From positions 1-64,000 of the forward strand of contig CAKJVC010000042.1 in NCBI GenBank assembly GCA_918026815.1: DNA of 64,000 bases. Direction: 5' to 3'. Shown here one piece after another: positions 43,794-55,900 of the stretch; within the stretch, counting starts at the first letter, position 1, and every line of letters starts with the position of its first letter. Made by a program: the position numbers and the translations under genes. The notes beneath the pieces were generated by a model. It was not told the DNA's origin. It saw only the letters and a program-made list of their open reading frames with translations, and did not search any database. The stretch is from Chalara sp. BL73 (lineage: Eukaryota; Ascomycota; Leotiomycetes; Helotiales).

Positions 43794-45576
43794 CTACAGG
43801 CTTTGCTTCCCTCTCGTTTCAATTGGCAATAAGCACATTGCTACAAATGCGGCTAATATCAACGCACCGCTGACATAAACTGGTCCATTTGCATTACCCT
43901 CAGGGATATTGGCCGCAATGATCGGTGCGCAAAGCCCGCCAATGCGATTCAAAAAGCTCGCGATACCCGTACCAGTTCCTCGCACCGGGGCCGGAAAGAC
44001 CTCGGGTGTGTATGCATAGAGCACTCCGTACATGATGTTCTGGAAGAAGGCTTCTACCGAGCTAAAAGCTAGTTGATAATTGGCATCTGAATTCAGGGTG
44101 AAGAGAAAAAGGAAGACACCAGATAGCATGGTCGAGACTGCCATGGTGCCTTTACGTCCGATGTATGGGATGTTGACGGTATACATTGCGATGATGGATC
44201 CAGGAACCCCAACGACAGAGGTGATGGCGTAGTTGCGGTAAGTTTCATATGATGAGACAGCTTCACCTGAAGAAGATTTGCCACTGGCGAGATATTGCGG
44301 AAGGAAAGCATTGAACAGAGGATAGCCCATTCCGATCGTGAGCCAGCAGAACCAAAGCAGCGCAGTCGTGATACCGAGCCTGCGTCCGTGGAACAGTGGG
44401 CCGATACGATCGCCCGAAAAAGACGATGCTTTACGACGAATGATTTCCTTGGTGCTCAATTTGAGATCTGATACTTCTTCTGGGTTGCCACCAATCTCGT
44501 TCAGAATTTCTTCGGTCAGCCAAGTCGTGGTCCTATTTTTGTACGCCATACCATGGACGACTCCAACGGCTTCGGCTTGACGACCACGTGACAGAAGGAA
44601 TTTTGGGCTTTCGAAGAGGTGGAACAGCAAAAAGCGAGATAAGAACATCACAAAGGTCATGACACCCATGGTTAGGACAAACCATCTCCATCCTTTGTCC
44701 TTGGGATAGTTTCCACCGAGAAAACCCCAAGCGATCATGCTGGCAACCAGCTGTCCAATCGGCCACCAAACGCTCAGAAGAGTGAGCAAGCTGCCGGATG
44801 CATTTGGCAAAAATTCCAAGAATAGAGCTCCATCAACCGGCAGGTTTCCACCGACGCCAGTTCCAAGAGCAGCAAAAAGGCTACAGACACCTATCCAATT
44901 TGGTCCAAAGGCTGCTGCGATCCCAAACACGCCCGAGATGAGCAGCGTCATGTTGAAAGCCAGTCTGCGGCCCATGATATCTGAGCCGATGCCCCAGAAT
45001 GAAGCGCCGATGCAGAGACCAATGAAGAGGGAGCAGGTCGTATAACGAACTGAGCGATCAGAAATGCCGAACTCATCCGATAGCGACGGGAGCGTGAGCG
45101 CGACGCCTTGAAGCCAGAGGCTAATTCTTGTCAGCAAACTTGATGAATGGGGGAGAGTACGGCGCCGCTTACTTGTCCGCAAACCAGCCAAAACCACAAA
45201 GGATGAAAAGCTCCCAGTTATATCTTCCCATACCAATATCCTGGATGGCCTTGTTGATTACCTTGGATTTGAGATCATAGGAAGTGCTTGCTCCGCTGGC
45301 TGAAATATCATGCTTAACCTCCTCCCTCAAGCCCTCGATCGTGAACATTGCCTGCTGGCTAAAGACGCCCTCACTTCCCTCGAGGTCTCCCTCCTTCTTT
45401 CCTGCACCAGAGGAAGGGGCATCACGGTCGAGATTCTGTTCTTGGGACAGGCGCCTGGCATACTCTGCGGCGACGGTGGGGTGTCGCTGTGCATTTGCGA
45501 GAGGCACGAGAACGCCCTCGTATCTTTCGATGGTGTCCTTGCGGCCAATGCCAATCCTTTCCAAAAAGGCAACCAT
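43794..45576 (-). CDS. MFS transporter (sugar/SV2-like, 12 TM)
   Basis: Two exons (45576-45173, 45120-43794) join as GWFADN-LWLQGVALTLPS into 576 residues. A cytosolic N-terminus of about 120 residues precedes helix 1 (ELFILCGFGWFADN). Then come IGLCIGASFWGIGSDIMGRR, which is the MFS loop-2 motif, AALGTGVGGNLPVDGALFLEF, and the SPKFLLSRGR motif of the sugar/organic-cation subgroup. The second half ends with YTPEVFPAPVRGTGTGIASFLNRIGG. The acidic residue in GNLPVDGALFLEF resembles fungal SV2-like and carboxylate transporters. It is located at the plasma membrane; the substrate is unknown. A long upstream region (over 1 kb) carries a CRE-like site. Confidence 0.92.
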
Positions 45577-46687
45577 CGTGTACGTTCAATGGTTTGATAG
45601 CTCAAGTATAAAAACTGGCACGCGGGTGTGTGGAATTAGGCTAGGGCAACGGCGGTGACTAGGCAATAAATCTCCCAGCAGATGCCTCGCATGAAGAGAT
45701 AGGTTTGTTCCTAGGAATGTCGCAATCGACGAATGCTAATAAATGGGTTGTTGTTTGTGCAACCGATATAGGTCGACGACGATGAATATTGTAGATGTGA
45801 AAAGACGAAGAAGATAAAGAAGGAGAAAAAAAAAGAAATAGATCAAGGTTAAAGAAAAGAGGAAGGACCGGACTGACTGTACCAAGCGGGAGCTAACCGA
45901 GTGAGATAGATATTCGACTGGACCCTTCTTCTTCCTCTTCCCCTTCTCTGTCTCCTTCATTCCCCCTTCTCAAATTTTGACATCGACCCATGAACCAAGC
46001 CCATGGCAGCCCGTATAGCACAGCAGATCAAGTTAATCAGTTGGTGCATGGGGCTAGTAGCCATTATCGAGCCTTGTCTGGGTGATCTTTTTTGTTTAAT
46101 TGGTTCTCCCGCGCTATACATGCTAACTGACGGGAAACGATTGGCCGAAAACTAGATAAATCAGTTATTCACCAATGAAAAAGTTTTGAAGCCGCGGAAC
46201 CCCACAAGACGCGATGGTGTAATGAAAATGGAAAAGTGACGTCAGGCGGCGGAGTTTGGTGGCTGCGGGACAGAAGAGATCATCACGCGCATGGCGTGTT
46301 TAGTGGCGTCTGGGGGGCCGCCCCAAGGAAAAAAAAAAAACCTTACAGGGCCTAATTTCCCCCACCCATCCCACTGTCAGTGGCATCAAGAAAAACAAAA
46401 ACCAAGTCAAAGGACAATCAACCTGTGTAACCTAGAACCCCAAACGAAAAATGATCCAGAGGATTGATTGGATGGTGGAGATCCCAGTTTGCTGGAGACA
46501 GAATTATCTTGAACATCAAAAAAGTAATACATGTGTTTTTATGGGTAGAGATAGAGCACTGTATCCCCACTAACGACCTTCCACTCCTGTATCACCAATA
46601 CATAAACTCAGGCCGCAAGCAAGCCTCCGTCGATGGCCCGCTCTATCCCTTCGACCATCCACTCTTTCTTCTTCCTTCGCTTCATCC
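45577..46687. other. Upstream region of the MFS gene; CRE-like site
   Basis: No gene is seen. A perfect CRE palindrome TGACGTCA lies at 46237-46244, about 660 bases upstream of the MFS start, and could bind a bZIP factor. Poly-A runs occur near 45830 and 46330. The right end adjoins the 3' end of the subtilase gene. Confidence 0.4.
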
Positions 46688-48166
46688 TCAGGCTGCACCG
46701 CTATACGCCAATAGATTTGGGCTATTCGTCCCAGCGCTGATCACTTGTCCCTTTGATGCCAACTCCTGAATTCGTGCCGTGGCATCCGACGGGTCCGCCA
46801 AGCCCTCCGCTGCCTTCAGATATAATGCCAACCCAGCAACGTGCGGCGTGGCCATCGAAGTCCCATCGTTGACAGACTCGATGCCTTCTTTGTTCCACAA
46901 GGAGGGGATGCGGACCCCGGGTGCGAAAATATCAACCAGCGGGCCATAATTGCTCCACGTCGGGCGGGTATTGGTCCAGTCAATTGCACCAACCGCTGTG
47001 GAATATGGTTGTTAGCAAAAGGATCCAATCGCAATTGAATAAATGCCAGCGTAGTTTCATCTCCGATAGCTTACTGATAGCAAACGGCGCAGACGCCGGT
47101 GATCGTGTGGAAGCGTCCTTTCCATCATTCCCAGCCCCAACCACAGTCAAAACACCGAGGTTATATGCCGCCTCAATGGCTGCGTTGATAGCTTGGTTCG
47201 TTGGAAGCGCTATGGGAGATGTCAGGGCATTGTGCGTGAAATAGGTAGTAGCACAAACCTAGGCTCATATTCAAAACAGACTTGGCGGCTCGCCCAGGCG
47301 TTTTCGTGATATTGTTCACAGCCCAGTTAATTCCATCCAGGATATGCGCCGCTGTCGAATATCCCTTACCATGGCCACATCAGTTACCGTTGCTCAACCG
47401 TATCCCGTCTTGATATACTCACTGCATCCCGACAGACCTTCACATCCACAAGTGTGGCCTTCTTAACAACGCCATACGTCTTACTCCCAATAATTCCCGC
47501 CACATGGCTTCCATGACCAAACTGGTCCTCAAAAGGCACAGTCGGCGTATGGTTAGCCCAGGCATTATACCCCCGTACCGCTCTACCTTGGAACTCGCTG
47601 TTCTCAATCATCAAGCCCGTATCTAGCACATATGCATAAGTACCCTCGCCTGCCAACTCATCATACGCATACCAGTGGCCCATCCAGTCGCCATTTGGCA
47701 CTGGCGATCGGGACGCGATGCTACGGAGTCCCCACGGCGCATTGGTCTGATTGACGATGGCGGTGATATATGCCACAGTATCTACATCTACACTTTTGAC
47801 CTATTTCTCGCATTAGTTGAGATATTGGAAGCAGAGCAGATCTCTCTACCTTACATTCTCATTCGCACGGATGGCTTCCATGGTCTCTGTATCGAATTCG
47901 CCTGAATACCCCTTGAATCCGCCAAAAGCATATGATGACCCGATTCCCGCCGTATCGCGACGTGAAATACTTCGTCTGTGAACATTGCTCACCCAAGAAA
48001 GATGGCTTTCAACCTCGGCATCCGATTTTAGGCTGATAATGTATCTATCTGGGATTATCTCTCCTCCCTGAAGTTGTAGCAAAGTATCAGGCACTGGAGT
48101 CGTGCATCCAAGATAGGCAAAACCTGCAACTAAAAGTTGGACGACAAGTTGTGTAATCCGTGCCAT
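46688..48166 (-). CDS. Secreted subtilisin-like serine protease (S8, proteinase K type)
   Basis: Five exons (48166-47855, 47800-47423, 47364-47259, 47209-47075, 46995-46688) give 412 residues. There is a signal peptide (MARITQLVVQLLVAGFAYLG), then an I9 propeptide (PDRYIISLKSDAEVESHL), then the mature enzyme. The catalytic triad is visible: D164 in YVLDTG, H200 in FGHGSHVAG, S357 in GTSMATPHVAG. VGAGNDGKDA contains the oxyanion asparagine. It is an extracellular endopeptidase for nutrient protein breakdown or host attack. Starting at 48184 would add METETK before the signal peptide, so 48166 is preferred. The family usually has NMSLG at the third splice; here the joint gives MSLALPTN, so that donor is slightly uncertain. 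Confidence 0.93.
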
Positions 48167-48779
48167 CTTGGTTTCCGTCTCCAAGCACGCGCGCCTACTT
48201 CAAGTATTACATGTTGGAGAGAGAAAGAGCCAAGTTCAAGTATTTATCCTTTGTCTCCAAGAACAAAAAAAATCCAAATGTCGTATTGAGGCATAAGAAG
48301 CATATTATTGCCATGGTTTTATGCCTGATTTGAAGATGCGGCTCAGGGGAATACGGCTAAGTCAACCCGGAGAAGGAAGGTCAAAGTTCTTCGCCAAGGC
48401 ACGATTCTCGGCATCGAGTCGACTCTGCCGATATCATTCCTCAGGATGTAACAGTATAAAAGCATAAAAGAAGTCAATATGAGGAAGGTAATAGTAGCAA
48501 CACAGCTAAATCATTGTTATGTAGAAATTCATAGAAATGGCACTTGCCTATGTCTCGGATCAACATAAAGATATGCCTTTCTAGTCAAATTCAACTAGGC
48601 AAATGATTCAATAATGAATGCACAAAACCAACTTCTTCACCTGCAGACTTGTTTCGGTTTCCATTCATTATGTTCCTAAACTCCGGGGTATCTCGATGCA
48701 ATATCCAGCGTTAAAATTAGTATTACCTCCACGAACTCTTATTTCGGCGGGATGTTCCACTTCCCTCTCCATGTCCGAA
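48167..48779. other. Intergenic, no gene seen
   Basis: This is the upstream region of the subtilase gene and the 3' flank of the arrestin gene. Nothing specific is recognised. Confidence 0.5.
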
Positions 48780-50479
48780 TCACGTTCTGCTTGTAGTACC
48801 CGCTGACCCTGAGCCAGAGGGTCCCGAGCCGGATGGTCCTGGATATCCATGAGTAGCACTATATTTTGGTGCACCCCCTTTCTCGTCGAGACCAGGCGCC
48901 TCTACATCAGTAATTCCAGAATACTCCCTCCTTGGACCATCTGCAGGAGCTATCTCATCCGCCATCGCGTCCTCGTAACTTGGCGGCGCGTCTTCAAATC
49001 CACTAGCCGTCGTACTTCCAATCTGCGGTGGATAAAGCTGGCTAGAAGGAGTTAATGATAGACCAAAAAGAAACAACGGGAGAATTTCTTACTCTACAGG
49101 GTTTACTACAGCAGCCGGTTCGGCTCCTGGCCGTGGTGGTATCGCAGGGGCGGATGGACGAGATGCCATAGCGGAGAGCAGCGCGGCAGGTGGGTGGATG
49201 CCGGAGAATATTTCGATCTGAAATCGTAGAGGAAGAGTTATAGTTTGTGGCTGCCACCGTCAGCAAAATCATCTTGCACAAAGTCCAATGAACAAACCTG
49301 GATATCGCCTGGCACTCCAAAGGCCAATCCTACTCGCGCTTCTAGCTCATAGCTTCGCGTCAGATTGCAAGTTGTGAAGCTAGGTGCAACAGTGTTTGGA
49401 AGAGGAATCTGATTCCACAGGCTTGAATCTATCACGCTTTCCGTCCGTAAAGCGTCCGATGGGTTTCCGATAGGTAAGCTCAAACCACCCAGGCTCATGA
49501 GCACCCACGTACTTGTCTCCCTCCTAATGACTTCCTGTGCCCGGACTTCCGTATTACCTATCAGGGTTACTTGTAGAGCCGTAAGATATACCTGTTCCGG
49601 GCTCTCGGCTGTTTTCCGTCCAATTAATCGTAGAGGAATAGGTTCGTTGCACGTAAGGATCGCTGGACTGGGTAATCTAGCTTCCATCTCCCCCTTTGGT
49701 GGCGTCTCGGATAATTTGGATGGTTTTTTACTGAACATTCCTGACTTCTTGGAGACGCCCATCATAGGTTGAAATGCATATTGTCTCCTGGCATAGACTT
49801 CATTTGTAGTTGGCGGTGGCCTTGGAGGTTCGATAGGCATAAACCTGAAACCTATAGCAGTCCTACGATTTTCCTTGAACAAGCTAGGTCTCTGCACCGT
49901 AACCTTGACATAGTATCGGATCTCAGCCTCCCCAGGAAACCCCGTCAAAGAAGGCGGGAGCGTCTTCTTCACATGTCTGTACTGCAACTGTTGTACGCCT
50001 CCCAAGCCAAGTCCAGCAAATCCACTTCCTGGGCCCATCTGCTGGCTAGCCGGATCTGAGCAGCCATTATTGAACGGAAGCTTGAATTGAAAAGGATATT
50101 CGTGTTTGCCGGCCCTCAATGTGTATGCCAAACCCATTGCAGTAGCGGAAGAGGGGTCTGATGGAGGAAAGACTCGGCTGACTTTATAAAGTATCTTGTG
50201 GTTCTCCATAGCAACACCCTGACGCTGCTCACGCCTGGGACCATAATGTTGGACAGGATGTGGTGCACGCATCAGAATGGTTCGAGATTCACCTTCGAGC
50301 TTCACCATAACTATGATTTGTTAGCAATGGCATCCATATATGGCCCTTTCTACCCAGGAGTCATCCTTACTAGCAGATATGTTTTCATCGCTCGTTAGGG
50401 AGAGGATTATGCGGCCGGCGATGTAGTCGAGGTTTGTGTAAAATGTATGGGGATTGTCGAGGACGATATGAACAGACAT
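48780..50479 (-). CDS. Alpha-arrestin (ART/PalF-like adaptor) with PPxY motif
   Basis: Four exons (50479-50371, 50310-49298, 49217-49093, 49041-48780) give 502 residues. The N-terminal arrestin fold begins MSVHIVLDNPHTFYTNLDYIAGRI-like (read in short blocks: VLDNPHTFYTN, GRIILSLTSDENI) and continues with LRAGKHEYPFQFKLPFNN and KKTLPPSLTG. The C-terminal arrestin domain includes AILTCNEPIPLRL and YLTALQVTLIGNT. The tail has APPSYEDAM near residue 435, a PPxY motif expected to recruit an Rsp5/HulA-type ubiquitin ligase, followed by a Gly/Ser/Pro-rich end. Such proteins direct ubiquitylation and endocytosis of membrane transporters or pH signalling. The first exon is set by the ATG at 50479 and a GTAAGG donor. 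Confidence 0.9.
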
Positions 50480-51149
50480 CGCTGCAATGATCGAGTTCCG
50501 TCAACGCAAAATGAAGAGTAAGGTGCGCTGAACCATGAGCTCAGTCAGCGCAGAGGAACATCAAATAATTAGTTGTTAGTGCTGGCCTCAAGGCCGGCGT
50601 TTGCGGAAGCGTGGCGTATGACAGAGTTAGGCTGCGCCTTGATAACCACGCAAGCTCTTCTTCGACTGCCTATGACCTGCAACGCCTTGACATGCTGAAT
50701 CTTGAGGACCCGCGTATTTGACTCAGCTGCTACTCCTCGCTGCTTATTGTCCCAGTAGCAAAGAGGTAGAGGATTTCCGAGTTCGGAATGTTTTCTGCCG
50801 TGTTATCCAGGTCCAGCCCCACGAAACAAACATCGTCATTGCTTGGCAGTTTCGAGCCCTAATTCGCTTGACTTTCCAATATCATCCTAGCCGCAACCGG
50901 CCCCTTTCCTCCTGGCCCACATTTGTTTAACTGTAAACATAGCTCACACAAAAGACAGCTTCAAAAGATCCTGACTCGTATTTGAAGACTACCAGATCAC
51001 AAGTCTATCAGCATCACCCTGCCCTCCATGTTGTAGCATACATGCATGGCTGTTGTCCCCAGACGACATATCAACTTTTCATCCACAGGGGCCGCATATT
51101 GAATCGAGCGGCACTCTTTCTTAGTATAGTATAACATTCTCAACCAATA
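50480..51149. other. Intergenic, no gene seen
   Basis: This is the upstream region of the arrestin gene. Nothing specific is recognised. Confidence 0.5.
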
Positions 51150-52347
51150 TCTAGTTTAAGTGAGCAATTTTATATCTACTCAACATGCTATAACTTGAAT
51201 CCTGATGTATGTCCAACAACAATAACATCTCTACCATTTGTCGACAGCACGGTCCCATTCTCCCAATTAAAAGAATCGGCAGAGCTGGGCAATTGCCAGG
51301 CATGCTCCATTCTCACCACAGGCTCGGACTATATGGACCAAGGCAGGGAGGATATGGAGGATGGAGGAATGCAGAACCAAATGTTCCTGGAAGCTGACAC
51401 TCGCATTGCTATTGATGTTCGGTTAGGACGCCGTCTCAGGATTACACCCCATAATGATGAGTATGGGGAGCAGCTAGAGCATTACACAGAATCCAATAAG
51501 GATAATGGTGGATTCCCGGCCTTTGGAATCGCTAGAGATGCGCCGGTTAAGCCAACACGCACCACTCGCGTTGAGCCTGCTAGACATGAATCGAGAAGTG
51601 TAACAAGAAACATGTGTCTTGGGTTGCCCCCGAACCCCTAAAGCTTCCTACTTGTGTATTAGACGTCGGTCACAATTTTGGGGCGATATTTTTCTGAAGG
51701 AACTGTGCATTCGGAAAGACCGTTACATGGCTTTGAGCCATTGTTAGGGAGAAGAGCAGAGAAAGTCCGGTATTCGGCTTTTGCAGCTCACCAACACTTT
51801 TCGTCATGCGGTAGAAATAACACAAGGATTGAGAGTGCACTACTTGTAGATTAACTCTTTATGCATAATTTAGGACGGAAAACATGATTGGGAGATCGAG
51901 TCCGAGCGAAATGATCCCACCCCATTTGGAAGCTGTAAAAACGCGTGGCTGAAGGTTCAAGCTCCTCTAATAAAACCGAGGCTCCTTGCCCAGAAAGGCA
52001 ATGATGCACCACATGAGATTCAAGTCACGGTAGAGGTTAACGGCGAGGCATCACCTGTAGATGGGGATCGCATCGATGCTAACTGCTGTATGGAAGGCAT
52101 AAGTCATGGCGACAGTGTATTGCCTGCTCCTTGGACGCCCAAGCTTTCCGATAAGCAATTTCTGGGCCAGTTTCCTTCATATTTGCTTAGCACCGAAAGA
52201 GACATTAGCGGCATACTTGTAGCATTTGCACCTGTGCTAAAGAAGGTTCATGAGGCAGCAACCTATCGTCGTGTCGGACTTTTGGATCGGCCAAAACGCG
52301 CAGGGTGGTCGGAAAATGCAGAGATAACTAACGCTACACTGATATGA
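51150..52347 (+). pseudogene. HET-family relic lacking the HET core
   Basis: Two separate pieces of a HET-type protein are visible. The 5' piece (about 51180-51641) reads like the N-terminal region of HET proteins (QLKESAELGNCQACSILTTG, then GGFPAFGIARDAP), but has no ATG in frame and ends in a stop. The 3' piece (about 51880-52347) matches their C-terminal end: WEIESERNDP, CKNAWLKVQAPL, ISGILVAFAPV, YRRVGLLDRP and GWSENAEITNATLI. The roughly 300 residues of HET domain expected between them are absent; only about 240 bases without coding character remain. I read this as an internal deletion in a dead gene. An unusual HET-less protein made by splicing cannot be fully excluded. Confidence 0.75.
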
Positions 52348-52920
52348 ATTTAATGAGGACAGTGTGGAGAAGAAGAACGGTCCGCCTTGATATATAGCCG
52401 CACGAACTCGTGAGGCACTAAATCAAAACATCATTTCTTATAAAACCAATAAATAGTTCAGTCATTCGAAGCCTCGATCCGGATAACGTGATTGATCTCA
52501 TTTTCAGCTCGATTGTTTTTTGTTTTTTTTTCATCTACATGGTACGACCTAATAAACGCCATTGAGATACCGCCATTTCTTTTCCCACCCCAATTCGCCA
52601 CATCCATCCATCCATCCAACCACAATGCAAGCCCGGGGTATATAGTAAGGCAACGTCGCGCTCAAACGCCAAGCATATATTACAGGAGCCAAATGTACGA
52701 AAATTCAGCTTGGATGGCAAAAAGGCAAGCAACTGCAAATAGAAAAGGTATTGGTCATACTAGAGACCAGAGATGCAAAGTCAGCATTTGTGGTAGGTCA
52801 GTGAAACCCTCACGAAATTAGGTTCAAGGTGGGTTCGTTATGTGTTATGAGAGCCGTTGGTCAATAGGGCGTAAGGTGGAAATAGCCAAGCCAGTCTGTG
52901 TAAGCATAACTATTTCTGAC
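52348..52920. other. Intergenic, no gene seen
   Basis: This lies between the HET relic and the 3' end of the MIZ gene. A (CATC)n-like run lies near 52600. No gene is recognised. Confidence 0.5.
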
Positions 52921-55900
52921 TTAATCAGAATCAATCTCAATGACCTGTGGTGCGGGTCTCTTCGCTCGCACCGCGCTAGGCCTGACGCCAGTAGCAAAGT
53001 TGGGGGTTTGTTGGATAGCAAAGGATTGTTCAGCAGATTGTGAAGTAGCATGCTGTGGCCACACAAAGGCGTGGTTCATTGGCATAGTTGACTTCTTCCC
53101 AGCATCTGGCTCAGAATCCGAGTCATTTAAATCGCTCATTCCACCTCTTCTTTGAGGTTGAGGCTCCAGTTTAGGACGCCACTCACCATTGGCGGAAACC
53201 AGTATAGCCTTCACCTCTAAATTATTGTCCGCGGCAAGCTTCGCACGCACCGAGACAAGGAAATCATCGACTTGCAAAGCGTAGGGTCGAGCATCTCGAC
53301 TACAAAGCGGACATTTCCACTGATCAATCATGCATGGCTGATTTGGACGCTTCTGCTTTGCGCTTCGAGTGATCAGGAAGGTTTCCAGGTCAAAGCATTC
53401 GCGGTGCAAACAGCTTTGGCCTTTGACGGGGATCTCAAAGATACGCGCTGTAAAAGGATCCGCTAGGTCGATAGAGATGTCACTTATCACAATTGCTACA
53501 TCATCGTCCTCGTTCGCAGAAGGTGCCAAATGCTTCTTCATTTCTTCTAGCCTTACTTCAGAAGCAATGCGGTTCTGTTGGCACATGCTCATGATCTGAT
53601 CATGCTGCATAATTTCAATCATCTCTACAGCCGCAAAGTAAAATCGAGTGGCAGGCTTTTTTCCGACTGGGGTGGAAAGTGTGAGATGATGCACGCTCGG
53701 AGGGACTAGCGATCGAACACCACGAGTAAGATCAACAGGTAGATCTTTTCCATGCTGCTGCTTCTTTCTGAACTCCAAAGTATCGCCATTTAACGTTGCA
53801 AAGATAGTCTCTGGCCAAACCGTATCAGAGACCACCCACTCTGATAGTCTGCATTTCGTGGTCTCGGCCTTCGTCAATATACAACGCATGCGGTATTGAA
53901 GCGTGCCTTGCTTGAAATGGCGCACAGGCATTTTATCATGTTCTATCCATACATCTTTGGCAATTAAGGAATAGTCCTCTGGACTTACATCAAAACGGAC
54001 TTTGGTAAGCGGACGAGTGCCAGGGACTTTCACCGGTTCCAGCGCAAAATCCTTGATGACTTGGTAGAACCGGCAGGAGTGGTCGTCCCTGGATGAGTTG
54101 AGCTCTAGAGTTGCATGAACTAACTTAGGACTTCGAAGATGTGCTTGGTGAAGGGCTGTGAGATCCGGATTTACTGGTTGTGAGGGATGCATGTATCCTA
54201 ATGGTGGAATGAAAGATCGCTCAAGCGGGTGCATCTTTGTGTACATCTCTATCGGGTCCAGCTGCTGACGACGTGAATTAATAGAAACCGGTTGTCCAGG
54301 AGCAAAATTGTTTCTTGTCTGAGACGGAACAACGGGCGGCCGCTGCAACCCTTGATTCTGAGCAGCAGCAGCAGCTACAGATTGCTGGCGATGAGTATGT
54401 TGTTGATGCTGCTGTGTTGCTGCAGCGTATGCTTGCTGGGCTTGGCGTAGGTTCTGTTGTTGCATATGTTGTGTGGATAGAGGATAGTTGGCTTGCTGCG
54501 CAATCATTTGTGGAAGTGGCTCTCGATATTGTGCAGGCTGCATGGTCATGTTTTGTTGCTGTTGTGCTAATATAGCTTGCTGGCGTGCTATGATGGCTTG
54601 CTGCTCGGAGTTTCGACGGGCATTCGCATGATTTATGTTTGTGGAAGGCGAGTACTGTGTTGCTAGAACAGCAATTCTTGATGGCTGTGTCGAATTCGGG
54701 GCAGGAATGTTTTGACCTTGCAAAAGCTGGCCTTGGCCACTGTTGCTTGATCGAGGATGTGCAAACACCTGGCCTGGAGATGGCCGATGTTGCCCTTGGG
54801 CAGTATTGCTTGATGGAACAAATTGAGCAGGGGAGATTTGCGGGGACGATTGCTGTGCTTGGCCACTGCTATTTCTAGATATCATCGAAGGCCACTGATT
54901 GCTCAATTGCGGCGACTGGTTTGGCGAATTCATGGACAAGCTCTGCATGTTATGAACCGTGCTTGGTGAATTTCCGTAGGACTGGCTTGTGAGATTTGGA
55001 AACTGACTAGTTGCATTTGAGAATCCTGATATATTAGAGCTTGGAAGAGTTTGATTGATTTGAACCACAGTAGGGCTCGAGTTGGAAACAAGAGAATTGC
55101 CTGTAGGGCCAGTGCTTGCGGACGCTAGGTGTCCATTAGTCGTAACCAATGGAGACGGAATAGATGTGTTTCTGAGCGGCTGTCCTGTAGTTTGTTTCAT
55201 CATATTCATCAGTTGTAAATATTGTTGGGCTATTGAACTGTTGTGTTTGTTCATCTCAACATCGATTGCAGGGTTCGCGGCTCCAATGCGTTGCAACAAA
55301 ATGTTGCGACCTTCTGTGTCATGCTTGAATAGAGCATCTGCTTTCTGCCCATATCCTGCCGGGGTATCAACAAAACCAAGGTTTCTTCTAGCAGCCGTGA
55401 ATGCAATACTTTGCAGGATAGGAGAATTTAACCCTAAATATGTAGCAAGCTCGTTCACTAGAGGAGGAAACCCCCGATTTCGAGAAGCCGTCGTGAGAGT
55501 ATGCCAATTTGATGCTAGGCTGTTCAGACACCATATTACTTCATTCAGATGCTGAATATACGTCTCCGTGGTTCGCAGGAGATCAGGAAGTGGGCTAGGG
55601 AAATCCTGAAAGAATCTCAGGTGATTCGGGGCCAACGCCTCGTTCTCCCTGATCAAAGTCCCGATCGTTCTGAAGGCTAAGTCGAGTATACTTGGATGTG
55701 GAAGAGACAGCCCTTGATTGAGCAGATCCTTGGACTTGGTTGTCCAGAGGCAAAATATTTGATGAAAAGCAACATAGAATTGATCTTCCTCCCTGCAAGC
55801 TTGTTGCAGTAACTGAAATCGTGGCCGTTCCAAAGCTGTATTGAGATTCTCCCAACCACCACCCCCTTTGATATGCTGGTCGATGAGTTCGAGACTAGGT

